Shown one piece after another: positions 20,598 to 28,694 of a stretch of 64,000 nt of DNA. The notes beneath the pieces were generated by a model. The model was not told where the DNA came from and ran no database searches. It saw only the letters and a program-made list of their open reading frames with translations. The stretch comes from an uncultured Lachnospiraceae bacterium. GTDB taxonomy: Bacteria; Bacillota; Clostridia; Lachnospirales; Lachnospiraceae. Position 1 is the first letter of the stretch. Every line of letters begins with the position of its first letter. The DNA lies in contig CANAPP010000009.1 of NCBI GenBank assembly GCA_947363565.1, forward strand, positions 1-64,000, in the 5' to 3' direction. A program made the translations under genes and the position numbers.

Positions 20598-22682
20598 TTA
20601 TTGGAGCAACTGCAGGACTCCCTGCGGGATCTGGTTTGCCTGTGCGAGCATAGCCTGGGATGCCTGAACGAGGATGTTGTTCTTTGTATAAGCCATCATC
20701 TCATTTGCCATGTCAACGTCACGAATGCGGCTCTCGGCAGCGGTCATGTTCTCTGTCGTTACACTCAGGTTGTTGATGGTGTGCTCCAGACGGTTCTGGA
20801 TAGCGCCAAGACTGCCGCGTGCAGTTGATACCTGGTTGATAGCAGCTTTGATTTTATCAACGGCCGTTGCCGCACCATTCTGAGTAGTGATGTCGATGTT
20901 TTTGATTCCAAGTGATTCTGAACTCATGGATTCAATATTCAGTGTCAGCTTATTGAAATTATCAGCGGTATCCCCAATCTGCAGCGTCAGTGCTGTCCCG
21001 GCGTTCTCTTCTGCTTTAGACATAGCATCAGTATCAATTGTAGATACGCCAATATAGCTTAAAAGTTTTGGCATTGTAGTCATGTCAGTTGTCTCTTTTA
21101 CAGCGCTCTTCTGCTGTAAAGTGATCATACCTTCGGTTCCCGGTTTTTCATCGTGCCCAACAGAAAATGTTGCATTATCTTTGGCTGCTTCTGTAAAGCG
21201 GCTGGCTGCTTTTTCAATAGTTACGGTATCTTCTTCAAAATCTGTTAAGTTAACTACATTTTTGGCATCTTTGTATTTGCTGTTTTCACCAACTGCAAAT
21301 GTGTAGGTTGTATCGCCGAGACGAATCTGTGTGCCGTCTTTTACCATATCCTGAGACAGAGTGAATACTGTGTTAGCTAAACGCTCTCCGGCACCAGGCT
21401 CAGTAGAAACAACATTTACTGTACCTACGTTGATGCTGCCCTTCACACCTTCAAAAGCACCGTCGCTGCCTGTAGTAGCTTCGGTGATTCCAGCAAAATC
21501 ACTTGGTGCTATAGGATTAGTTTTTATTTTTTCAATGGTTGAAGTGGGAGCAGCTTCCACAGCTCCTGCTTCTTTGGCTGTTAGGGTGACTGTGCCAGCG
21601 CTATAAGAAGCAGTATAAGCCTTATCAGCCGCATTATATGCGTCTACAAAATTGCCCATAGTTGTGGCAAGATCTGTGTCCCATGTGATTGTTACACCAT
21701 CGATTTCTTTTCCATTTAATTCAGTTGTTGTTGAAAGAGTACCTACATTAGCTGTATATACTGCTGCTTTAGGTCCTAAATCTTTAAACGTTACATCGGA
21801 TTCTAATTTAACATCAAAGTGTGCGTTTACAGCTTTGGTAGGCTGGGACTGTGCGGTGAATGTTAATTTGGAACCACTGGCTTTAATATCAAATGTGATA
21901 GTCTCTCCGTCTATAGAAGCTTCATATGTTGCACCATCCAATAATCCGGCGATATCAGAGGCATTTAACTGATCACCATCATCAAAACTGCTCAAATCAA
22001 GTTGAGTTATTGCATTACCGGTAGAATCTTTCAATGTACCGTCACCAATTGTAAGAGTAAGCTTATCGGCAGTTTTATCTTTAATACCATAACCGATACC
22101 GTCTAACTCTACTTCAAAACTGGGAATGCTACTTGCGCCTTTATCGACTTCTAAAAGTGTATCTGTTCCCTCAACACCGCCTGCTTTTGCATCCGGAATT
22201 TTCAGAAAATTCTGCAGTTCACTTTCACTTACCGTATTATATATCATTTTTGTAGCACTGTTCATTGAACCGTCCAAAAGATTAATTCCATTAAAATTGG
22301 TTCCCTGGGAAATACGGTCGATTTCTTCCAGCAAAGCGTTAACTTCTGCCTGCAGATTTTCTCTATCCTCTGTCTGGTATGTTCCGTTGGCGGATTGGGT
22401 TGCCAGCTCTACCATACGGTTTAACATAGAGTGAACCTCTGTCAGAGCACCTTCTGCGGTCTGCACGAGAGAAATGCCGTCGTTAGCATTCTTCTGAGCC
22501 GTCTCAAGACCTGTGATCTGCGCACGCATCTTCTCGGAAATTGCAAGTCCGGCCGCATCATCACCGGCACGGTTGATTCTGTAACCAGATGATAATTTCT
22601 CCAGATTCTTTGAAACCGCGCTATTGTTATTGGTTAAGTTTCTGTACGCGCTTAATGCCGCTATGTTGTGTTGAATTCTCAT
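20598..22682 (-). CDS. Flagellin with long variable central domain
   Basis: N-term MRIQHNIAALSAYRNLTNNNSAVSKNLEKLSSGYRINRAGDDAAGLAISEKMRAQI; C-term LGAIQNRLEHTINNLSVTTENMTAAESRIRDVDMANEMMAYTKNNILVQASQAMLAQANQIPQGVLQLL; start set at MRIQHN with SD aaggaggt (ORF track starts 22757). Confidence 0.96.
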   Translation of the reverse strand: MRIQHNIAALSAYRNLTNNNSAVSKNLEKLSSGYRINRAGDDAAGLAISEKMRAQITGLETAQKNANDGISLVQTAEGALTEVHSMLNRMVELATQSANGTYQTEDRENLQAEVNALLEEIDRISQGTNFNGINLLDGSMNSATKMIYNTVSESELQNFLKIPDAKAGGVEGTDTLLEVDKGASSIPSFEVELDGIGYGIKDKTADKLTLTIGDGTLKDSTGNAITQLDLSSFDDGDQLNASDIAGLLDGATYEASIDGETITFDIKASGSKLTFTAQSQPTKAVNAHFDVKLESDVTFKDLGPKAAVYTANVGTLSTTTELNGKEIDGVTITWDTDLATTMGNFVDAYNAADKAYTASYSAGTVTLTAKEAGAVEAAPTSTIEKIKTNPIAPSDFAGITEATTGSDGAFEGVKGSINVGTVNVVSTEPGAGERLANTVFTLSQDMVKDGTQIRLGDTTYTFAVGENSKYKDAKNVVNLTDFEEDTVTIEKAASRFTEAAKDNATFSVGHDEKPGTEGMITLQQKSAVKETTDMTTMPKLLSYIGVSTIDTDAMSKAEENAGTALTLQIGDTADNFNKLTLNIESMSSESLGIKNIDITTQNGAATAVDKIKAAINQVSTARGSLGAIQNRLEHTINNLSVTTENMTAAESRIRDVDMANEMMAYTKNNILVQASQAMLAQANQIPQGVLQLLQ

Positions 22683-22690
22683 AAAATATA

Positions 22691-22726
22691 CCTCCTTGAA
22701 TATGGACGGGAGCTTCCTTTCTCCCG
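22691..22726 (-). promoter_or_regulatory. CsrA-type binding leader of flagellin mRNA: GGA-loop hairpin plus SD site
   Basis: On minus strand: cgggag-aaaggaag-ctcccg hairpin (22707-22726) presenting GGA in the loop, followed by aaggagg SD (22691-22697). Confidence 0.6.
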
Positions 22727-22802
22727 CGTAAGTGTTTTTTCTTTGCCTTTCGGCCATCTATTCCAAACCCTCTGCCCGGATCCGTTGACAGAAGAATTGA
22801 AA

Positions 22803-23015
22803 TCATGAATTTGCGCGTCTGTCCCTGCGCCCTTTCTTTCCGGTCAGACATGCAGGTTTATCGTGGCTCTTTTCGTACACTTCTCCCCGCACGATGCTGA
22901 TGTCCTTCGGCGCGTCGATGGACAGCCTGAGATCGCCTTCCATGGATACCACCTGGATAACGATATCTTCACCGATCACCAGATACTCGCCTGGATTCCT
23001 TCCAAGAGATAACAT
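22803..23015 (-). CDS. csrA: Carbon storage regulator / translational repressor CsrA
   Basis: MLSLGRNPGEYLVIGEDIVIQVVSMEGDLRLSIDAPKDISIVRGEVYE; start at MLSLGR with ggaggtg RBS (ORF track extends to 23072). Confidence 0.92.
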   Translation of the reverse strand: MLSLGRNPGEYLVIGEDIVIQVVSMEGDLRLSIDAPKDISIVRGEVYEKSHDKPACLTGKKGRRDRRANS

Positions 23016-23108
23016 CTCGTTCACACCTCCCTGTGCTTTGTATTTCTGAGCTTGATCTTTACTTTTGAACAATCCGAAAACATGATGTTTACAGGAGTTT
23101 TGTCGTCT

Positions 23109-23137
23109 GGTTCCGATAAGAAGTATTATCGGAAGTT
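23109..23137. repeat. Left recombination site of predicted invertible switch
   Basis: gg-ttccgataa-gaagta-ttatcggaa-gtt; 24-bp core is the exact reverse complement of the core at 23267-23290. Confidence 0.85.
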
Positions 23138-23290
23138 AAAAAGTCATGATTTTGAAAAAATGTTGGATTTTCCGGAAAAAAGTCTTAACTTTTCAGAAAT
23201 GAAACCGATATTATAGTCAGAATGATTCAAAAACAGTTAAAATCTTCGGGATTTTCATCTATTTGGTTCCGATAATACTTCTTATCGGAA
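23111..23290. mobile_element. Predicted invertible DNA segment (flagellar switch), outer bounds of the inverted repeats
   Basis: Perfect 24-bp inverted repeats, adjacent tyrosine recombinase gene, internal sigma-D-type promoter, located upstream of csrA-flagellin. Confidence 0.78.
23186..23211 (+). promoter_or_regulatory. Sigma-D/sigma-28 (flagellar) type promoter inside the invertible segment, pointing rightward (away from csrA-flagellin) in this sequence
   Basis: TAAC (23186-23189) - N15 - CCGATAT (23205-23211) versus known TAAA-N15-(G)CCGATAT class. Confidence 0.7.
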
Positions 23291-23293
23291 GTT
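23265..23293. repeat. Right recombination site of predicted invertible switch
   Basis: gg-ttccgataa-tacttc-ttatcggaa-gtt. Confidence 0.85.
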
Positions 23294-23307
23294 AGGTTTA
23301 TTTTTCT

Positions 23308-24111
23308 TTACCAGTCAACGATTTTGTCTATGAATTCTTTTTGTTCCGCGCCTGTTTTCCGCAGGTAGACTCTCGTTGTTTCGATATTTTCATGCCCCAT
23401 AAGATCCGCGAGAAAGGCGATGTCATTGCTTTGCCGGATAAAGTTTTTGGCAAACCGGTGGCGGAAGGAGTGGGGATATACGACGTCCGGGTTGATGTGA
23501 TAGCGTACGGCGAATTTTTTGAGCTGCCCCAAGATGCCGCGCGGCGTGATGGGCGAGCCGTACCGGTTTAAAAAAAGAAAACCGCTTTCCTGGCAGTTTT
23601 CCCCGAGCCAGGAGAGAGTTTCTTCCTGCAGTCCTTTCGGTATATAGATTCTGCGTACCTTTCCCCCTTTGGAATACATGTCCAGGTGCCCCAGCCTGAC
23701 ATCTTCGACTTTGAGCCTTGTCAGTTCATTGACCCGGACGCCCGTCGCTGCAAAAAAGCGGATGACAAAGTACCAGAGCCACTCATTGTCCGCCTTAAGG
23801 CAGTTTTTAAAATAGATATAATCTGCCTGGCTGATGACATTTTCGGCAAAGGGCTTCTGCTGCATGCGCACGAAGCTTAGCTTGTGTTTTTCTTGCCCGA
23901 TGCTCTCGAGATAGCAGTTGATGGCGCGCAGACGCAGGTTTACCGTCTGCGGACTGTACTGACTGATGAGCCATTCTTTGTACTTTTCCAGGTTCTGTTT
24001 TGTCGGTGCGGGGAAATACTCCCTGAACTGGTCCAGCGCGTATGTGTAGGATTTGATCGTGTTGGCGGAAAGATTCCTTCCCTGTAGATAGTTTTTGAAC
24101 GTTTCTGTCAT
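23308..24111 (-). CDS. Tyrosine site-specific recombinase (XerC/D-like, switch invertase candidate)
   Basis: Core-binding N-terminus; catalytic signature 'TGVRVNEL' (R), 'HSFRHRF' (HxxR), 'LMGHENIETTRVYLR' (H...Y). Confidence 0.92.
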   Translation of the reverse strand: MTETFKNYLQGRNLSANTIKSYTYALDQFREYFPAPTKQNLEKYKEWLISQYSPQTVNLRLRAINCYLESIGQEKHKLSFVRMQQKPFAENVISQADYIYFKNCLKADNEWLWYFVIRFFAATGVRVNELTRLKVEDVRLGHLDMYSKGGKVRRIYIPKGLQEETLSWLGENCQESGFLFLNRYGSPITPRGILGQLKKFAVRYHINPDVVYPHSFRHRFAKNFIRQSNDIAFLADLMGHENIETTRVYLRKTGAEQKEFIDKIVDW

Positions 24112-24266
24112 GTGAAAAACCCCCTTTTTGTCATGATTGTAGCAGAATTGAGGAAGGGGGTGTACTGTCTGTGCGTCGTTGTATCCACGGCAGAGTCTGC
24201 AGAAAAATGCTCTGCGGCTAAACAGTAACGGTTGTTTTATGACAAGTGAGAGGAGGTGGTTGTAAT

Positions 24267-24387
24267 TTATATGACGGAAAGATATCAGATTTTATCAGGG
24301 AATGGTGGGAATCGGACGATCTTGTGACGATGATCGCCAGGCCCCGGAGATTTGGAAAGACCTTGAATATGAGTATGCTGGAGAAGT
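24267..24387 (+). pseudogene. Fragment of an AAA-ATPase-like protein (PF09820-type N-terminus)
   Basis: Reading 24267 onward gives LYDGKISDFIREWWESDDLVTMIARPRRFGKTLNMSMLEK, then the frame is lost and no further domain follows. Confidence 0.65.
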
Positions 24388-24408
24388 CCTGTCCATTTAA
24401 CAGACAGA

Positions 24409-24440
24409 CGGGCAGTTTCCCATGATAAGGAAACTGCCCG
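24409..24440 (-). terminator. Terminator-like hairpin downstream of hpf
   Basis: Perfect 12-bp stem cgggcagtttcc / ggaaactgcccg. Confidence 0.7.
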
Positions 24441-24454
24441 CCAGGGTCACCGGA

Positions 24455-24991
24455 TTATCGAAATTCCGGTTCTATCAGACCGAAAGAACCATTCTTTCGG
24501 CGGTATACTACATTAACCTCGTCAGTCTCTGCATTGCAGAAGACGAAAAAGTCATGTCCCAGAAGATCCATCTGTACGCAGGCATCTTCCGGATACATGG
24601 GCTTGATGCCGAAGCGCTTCGTGCGGACAATCTTGACTTCATCCTCATCCGGGATCAGGTCGTCTGTCTCATAAAACTCCTGTTTGAAATTGCCGCCCTC
24701 TTGATGCCTTGCAATCAGTTTGTTTTTATATTTGCGAAGCTGCCGCTCGATGACCTCTTCAACAAGGTCAATAGAAACATACATATCGCTGCTTACCTGC
24801 TCCGAACGGATGATGTCGCCCTTTACAGGGATAGTTACCTCAATCTTCTGGCGCTCTTTCTGCACACTCAAGGTTACGTGGATCTCTGTGTCCGGGGTAA
24901 AGTACCTCTCAAGTTTTCCCAGTTTGTGTTCTACGGCTTCTTTTAAGCCAGGTGTCACATCGATGTTTTTTCCGATAATGATAAACGTCAT
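24455..24991 (-). CDS. hpf: Ribosome hibernation-promoting factor, long form
   Basis: MTFIIIGKNIDVTPGLKEAVEHKLGKLERYF...; C-terminal 'RTKRFGIKPMYPEDACVQMDLLGHDFFVFCNAETDEVNVVYRRKNGSFGLIEP'. Confidence 0.94.
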   Translation of the reverse strand: MTFIIIGKNIDVTPGLKEAVEHKLGKLERYFTPDTEIHVTLSVQKERQKIEVTIPVKGDIIRSEQVSSDMYVSIDLVEEVIERQLRKYKNKLIARHQEGGNFKQEFYETDDLIPDEDEVKIVRTKRFGIKPMYPEDACVQMDLLGHDFFVFCNAETDEVNVVYRRKNGSFGLIEPEFR

Positions 24992-25094
24992 GCTCCCCAA
25001 CTCCTTTTTTAATAGAATTTCAGAAAGTATAATCTGACAATTAGTGATAATAATGTCAATGATTCTGATATATTTAGTATATCACTTTTTTCGT

Positions 25095-25706
25095 CTAATG
25101 TATAGCATGTATTACTTCAATTCTGGAAATTTTTCCCTCATGCATCTTAGCAACGCGAAGCCCCACGTCTCCGATGTACACACAGGCGCCGACCCCTGTC
25201 TCTGTTTCGAATTCATCAAACTTTGCGGTGATCAGATCTAACAGAGTCTCGCCCGGTTCATGGGGGAGATTGACATGGATGATCTTGTTGACTGCATTGA
25301 CCTTTGTAGTGGCCCGGAAGATGAATTCATCGGTGATGTCAAACTCGCAGAACAGATATTTCCTCGTGGCAAATAAAACGGCGATGGCACATACGCCTAC
25401 TAAACTGCTCCAGATCGTAGAGTTATCAATGATAATATGTCTCGCGATGGCAAAGAGCAGCACCTCGAATACAGTGTCGGGGGTATGCTGATACATCATG
25501 CGGATAAGCTCTACGCCGATGATCAGGTTAAAGCAGGTATCTAAGAGGTCATCGTAGTTAGGCCATACTTCAAGGTCCGGGATGCTGGCGAGAGAGGAAC
25601 CCATACGCAGGCATAAAAGCAGGATGCCGATGCCAAGCATAATGGTGATAAAAAATTCAAGAACGACTGCAAGACGCTTAATAAAAATGGTCACATATAA
25701 TCTCAT
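25095..25706 (-). CDS. PsiE-like membrane protein with C-terminal transporter-associated domain
   Basis: Four predicted TM helices then 'GETLLDLITAKFDEFETETGVGACVYIGDVGLRVAKMHEGKISRIEV'. Confidence 0.65.
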   Translation of the reverse strand: MRLYVTIFIKRLAVVLEFFITIMLGIGILLLCLRMGSSLASIPDLEVWPNYDDLLDTCFNLIIGVELIRMMYQHTPDTVFEVLLFAIARHIIIDNSTIWSSLVGVCAIAVLFATRKYLFCEFDITDEFIFRATTKVNAVNKIIHVNLPHEPGETLLDLITAKFDEFETETGVGACVYIGDVGLRVAKMHEGKISRIEVIHAIH

Positions 25707-25719
25707 ACAATTCTCCTTG

Positions 25720-26646
25720 TCATGACTGGATACTCCCGGGCTTAGTCCGTCCGGCAGTTTTGCGGGTGGTTATCTGCGTAAACAGGTACGGATATATTAC
25801 CAATACCCATAATACCAGTATAAAGTATTCCGCCATTTTTGCCAAGACGGAACTTCCGAAGAAGAAGGAGAAACTTTCCTTTAGGAGAAATGTGGCGAAA
25901 AGCCCAGCGGCAAGCTTTAAGAGCTGCCCGGACAAAGTCTTCGTACGCGTGCTAAAATCAAGCCTTGTGCGCTCGGTATACCAGCCGGCACAAAAGCCAA
26001 GCCCGGCGCCGGAAGCCTTGCAGCAGTCGATTGCATATTTTGTCTCGATCGTTCCTGTGTGGTCAAGGAAAAGGGCATAGGCGGCGACGGCCAGTGAGAG
26101 AAGGAAAAGCCCAGCGGCAATCGGTTTTAAATATCTGGGATCATCGAGCAGGAAGCTTTGAAAGTGCCAGATAAGCAAGGATACGCCGATGGAAAGCGCC
26201 ATGGAGACGAGGACGTCCTTCGGTGTGTGGCAGCCCAGATACATCCTGGAGAAGCCCACCAGAAGAAAAGCGAAGACAAAGACGCACCGGAGGAAAAGAG
26301 ACTTTGCCTTAAGTGCCAGGGGGAAATAAAGCGCCGTTGCTCCTTGGGTGTGGCCGCTGGGGAAGGAATATCCGGTGGCGGCGGGGACGGCGCTTTCAAC
26401 CGCAGAAAAAGCAGGGTCGAGAACCCACGGCCTTGGGATGCGGAAAGTGATCTTGAGGGCCTGGATGCCAAGCCCTGCGGTAAAGTAGGTAAAGCCGAGA
26501 AGATAGGCAAAACGCTTATCCGCGCACCAGTACAGTGCGCAGATGACGGCGATGATGATAACCTCCTGCCCGAAATAAGTGGCAAACTGCATAAGCTTGT
26601 CAAGGACAGGGGTTCTGATGTCGTAAAGAAGCCATAGAAAAGCCAT
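25720..26646 (-). CDS. PAP2 superfamily phosphatase membrane protein
   Basis: 'KITFRIPRPW', 'GYSFPSGHTQGATALY', 'RMYLGCHTPKDVLVSM' = PAP2 signature. Confidence 0.9.
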   Translation of the reverse strand: MAFLWLLYDIRTPVLDKLMQFATYFGQEVIIIAVICALYWCADKRFAYLLGFTYFTAGLGIQALKITFRIPRPWVLDPAFSAVESAVPAATGYSFPSGHTQGATALYFPLALKAKSLFLRCVFVFAFLLVGFSRMYLGCHTPKDVLVSMALSIGVSLLIWHFQSFLLDDPRYLKPIAAGLFLLSLAVAAYALFLDHTGTIETKYAIDCCKASGAGLGFCAGWYTERTRLDFSTRTKTLSGQLLKLAAGLFATFLLKESFSFFFGSSVLAKMAEYFILVLWVLVIYPYLFTQITTRKTAGRTKPGSIQS

Positions 26647-28469
26647 TAGCGGTTACTCCTTTTTCGCATTTTCGGGTCCAGGATCTTCTTGCGGATCCGT
26701 AAGTTTTTCGGCGTTACCTCCAGAAGCTCATCGGTGTCGATAAAATCAAGAGCCTCCTCAAGACTTAAGACCTTCGGCGCAGTCAGCCGGAGGGCGTCGT
26801 CTGCCCCGGAGGAACGGGTATTGGTAAGGTGTTTTGTTTTGCAGACATTTACCTCGATGTCGTCAGTCTTGGCGTTTTCGCCGATGACCATGCCGGAGTA
26901 TACCTTTTCGCCGGCGCCCAGGAAAAGAACGCCTCGCTCCTGTGCCTGGAACAATCCGTAGGTGACGGATTCCCCCGTCTCAAAAGCGATCAGGGAGCCT
27001 TGCTTCCGGTACTGGATGTCGCCTTTGTACGGAGCGTAGCAGTCGAAGGCGGTGTTCATGATGCCGTTGCCTTTCGTATCGGTCAGGAATTCGCCCCGGT
27101 AGCCGATGAGCCCGCGAGAAGGGATGGAGAACTCAAGCCTTGTGTAGCCGCCGCTTGCCGTGCCCATGTTCTGAAGCTCGCCTTTGCGCTGGCTCAGTTT
27201 TTCGATGACTGTTCCGGTGAATTCTTCCGGCACATCCACGTAAGCAGTCTCCATAGGTTCTAAAAGCTTGCCGTTTTCGTCTTTTTTATAGAGAACCTCC
27301 GCTTTGCTGACGGCAAACTCGTAGCCTTCCCGGCGCATATTCTCGATGAGGACAGACAGGTGAAGCTCCCCGCGGCCAGACACCTTGAAGCTGTCGGTGC
27401 TGTCGGATTCTTCCACCCGGAGACTGACGTCCGTGTTAAGCTCCCTGAACAATCGGTCCCTTAAGTGGCGGGAGGTGACGTATTTTCCTTCCTGGCCGGC
27501 GAATGGGCTGTCATTGACGATAAACTGCATGGCGATGGTGGGCTCGGAGATCTTCTGGAATGGGATGGCTTTCGGGTTTTCCGCCCCGCAGATGGTGTCG
27601 CCGATGGAGATATCCGCGATACCTGAGATAGCTACGATGGAGCCGATGCCCGCCTCCCTTACCTCTACTTTGTTCAGGCCGTCGAATTCATATAACTTGC
27701 TGATGCGTACCTTTTCCTGGCGGTCCGGGTCATGCTCATTGACGACAACTGCATCCATGCCGACCTTTATGGTGCCGTTATCTACCTTTCCCACGCCGAT
27801 GCGCCCGACATATTCGTTGTAGTCGATGGTGCTGATGAGCACCTGCGTGTCGGCATCCGCATCGCCCTCCGGAGCCGGGATATAGTCGAGGATCGTCTCG
27901 AAAAGAGGCTTCATGTCCCGTTCTTCGTCGGTCAGGTCTAGGACTGCAACACCTGACTTCGCGGAAGCGTACACGAAGGGGCAGTCTAATTGTTCGTCCG
28001 AAGCATCGAGATCCATGAAAAGCTCCAGGACTTCGTCGATCACTTCGTCAGGCCGCGCTTCCGGCCGGTCGATCTTATTGATGCAGACGATGACCGGAAG
28101 GCTCAGCTCTAATGCCTTTCTCAGTACGAACTTTGTCTGGGGCATAGCGCCCTCGAAAGCGTCCACCACCAGGATGACACCGTTTACCATCTTGAGCACA
28201 CGTTCAACCTCACCGCCGAAATCCGCGTGTCCCGGAGTATCGACGATGTTGATCTTTGTGCCCTTGTAGTAGACAGCGGTGTTCTTCGAGAGGATGGTGA
28301 TGCCGCGTTCACGCTCGATGTCATTAGAGTCCATGACCCGCTCAGCTACCTCCTGATTCTCGCGGAATACGCCGCTCTGCTTGAGAAGCTCGTCGACGAG
28401 GGTTGTCTTGCCGTGGTCTACATGGGCAATGATTGCAATATTACGTATATCTTCGCGTTTTGTTTTCAT
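26646..28469 (-). CDS. typA: Translational GTPase TypA/BipA
   Basis: 'IAIIAHVDHGKTTLVDELLKQSG', 'ERGITILSKNTA', 'DTPGHADFGGEVERVL', C-terminal 'VNVCKTKHLTNTRSSGADDALRL'. Confidence 0.96.
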   Translation of the reverse strand: MKTKREDIRNIAIIAHVDHGKTTLVDELLKQSGVFRENQEVAERVMDSNDIERERGITILSKNTAVYYKGTKINIVDTPGHADFGGEVERVLKMVNGVILVVDAFEGAMPQTKFVLRKALELSLPVIVCINKIDRPEARPDEVIDEVLELFMDLDASDEQLDCPFVYASAKSGVAVLDLTDEERDMKPLFETILDYIPAPEGDADADTQVLISTIDYNEYVGRIGVGKVDNGTIKVGMDAVVVNEHDPDRQEKVRISKLYEFDGLNKVEVREAGIGSIVAISGIADISIGDTICGAENPKAIPFQKISEPTIAMQFIVNDSPFAGQEGKYVTSRHLRDRLFRELNTDVSLRVEESDSTDSFKVSGRGELHLSVLIENMRREGYEFAVSKAEVLYKKDENGKLLEPMETAYVDVPEEFTGTVIEKLSQRKGELQNMGTASGGYTRLEFSIPSRGLIGYRGEFLTDTKGNGIMNTAFDCYAPYKGDIQYRKQGSLIAFETGESVTYGLFQAQERGVLFLGAGEKVYSGMVIGENAKTDDIEVNVCKTKHLTNTRSSGADDALRLTAPKVLSLEEALDFIDTDELLEVTPKNLRIRKKILDPKMRKRSNR

Positions 28470-28694
28470 ATGGATTCCACCTTTGATTTCCTATTAAATA
28501 TAAATCTTTATTACAACCTCAATAGTTTATCATATTTTTTGAAAAATACAAGTATTTGTTTCAACGGACAGAAAATGGGCGAAAAATGCCGTCGAACCGT
28601 GTCCTGCGATTGTCTGGAAAAAAAGTTCTAATCTGCCGTTTTGGCTCATAGATTATATGGATGGAGAAATACGATTGGAGAAGGGAGAAAATTT

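Noticed and set aside
23111-23290. The inverted repeats as simple transcription terminators
   Set aside because: Each is a short palindrome, but the exact inverse relationship of the asymmetric spacers and the adjacent recombinase fit crossover sites better; no U-tracts follow.
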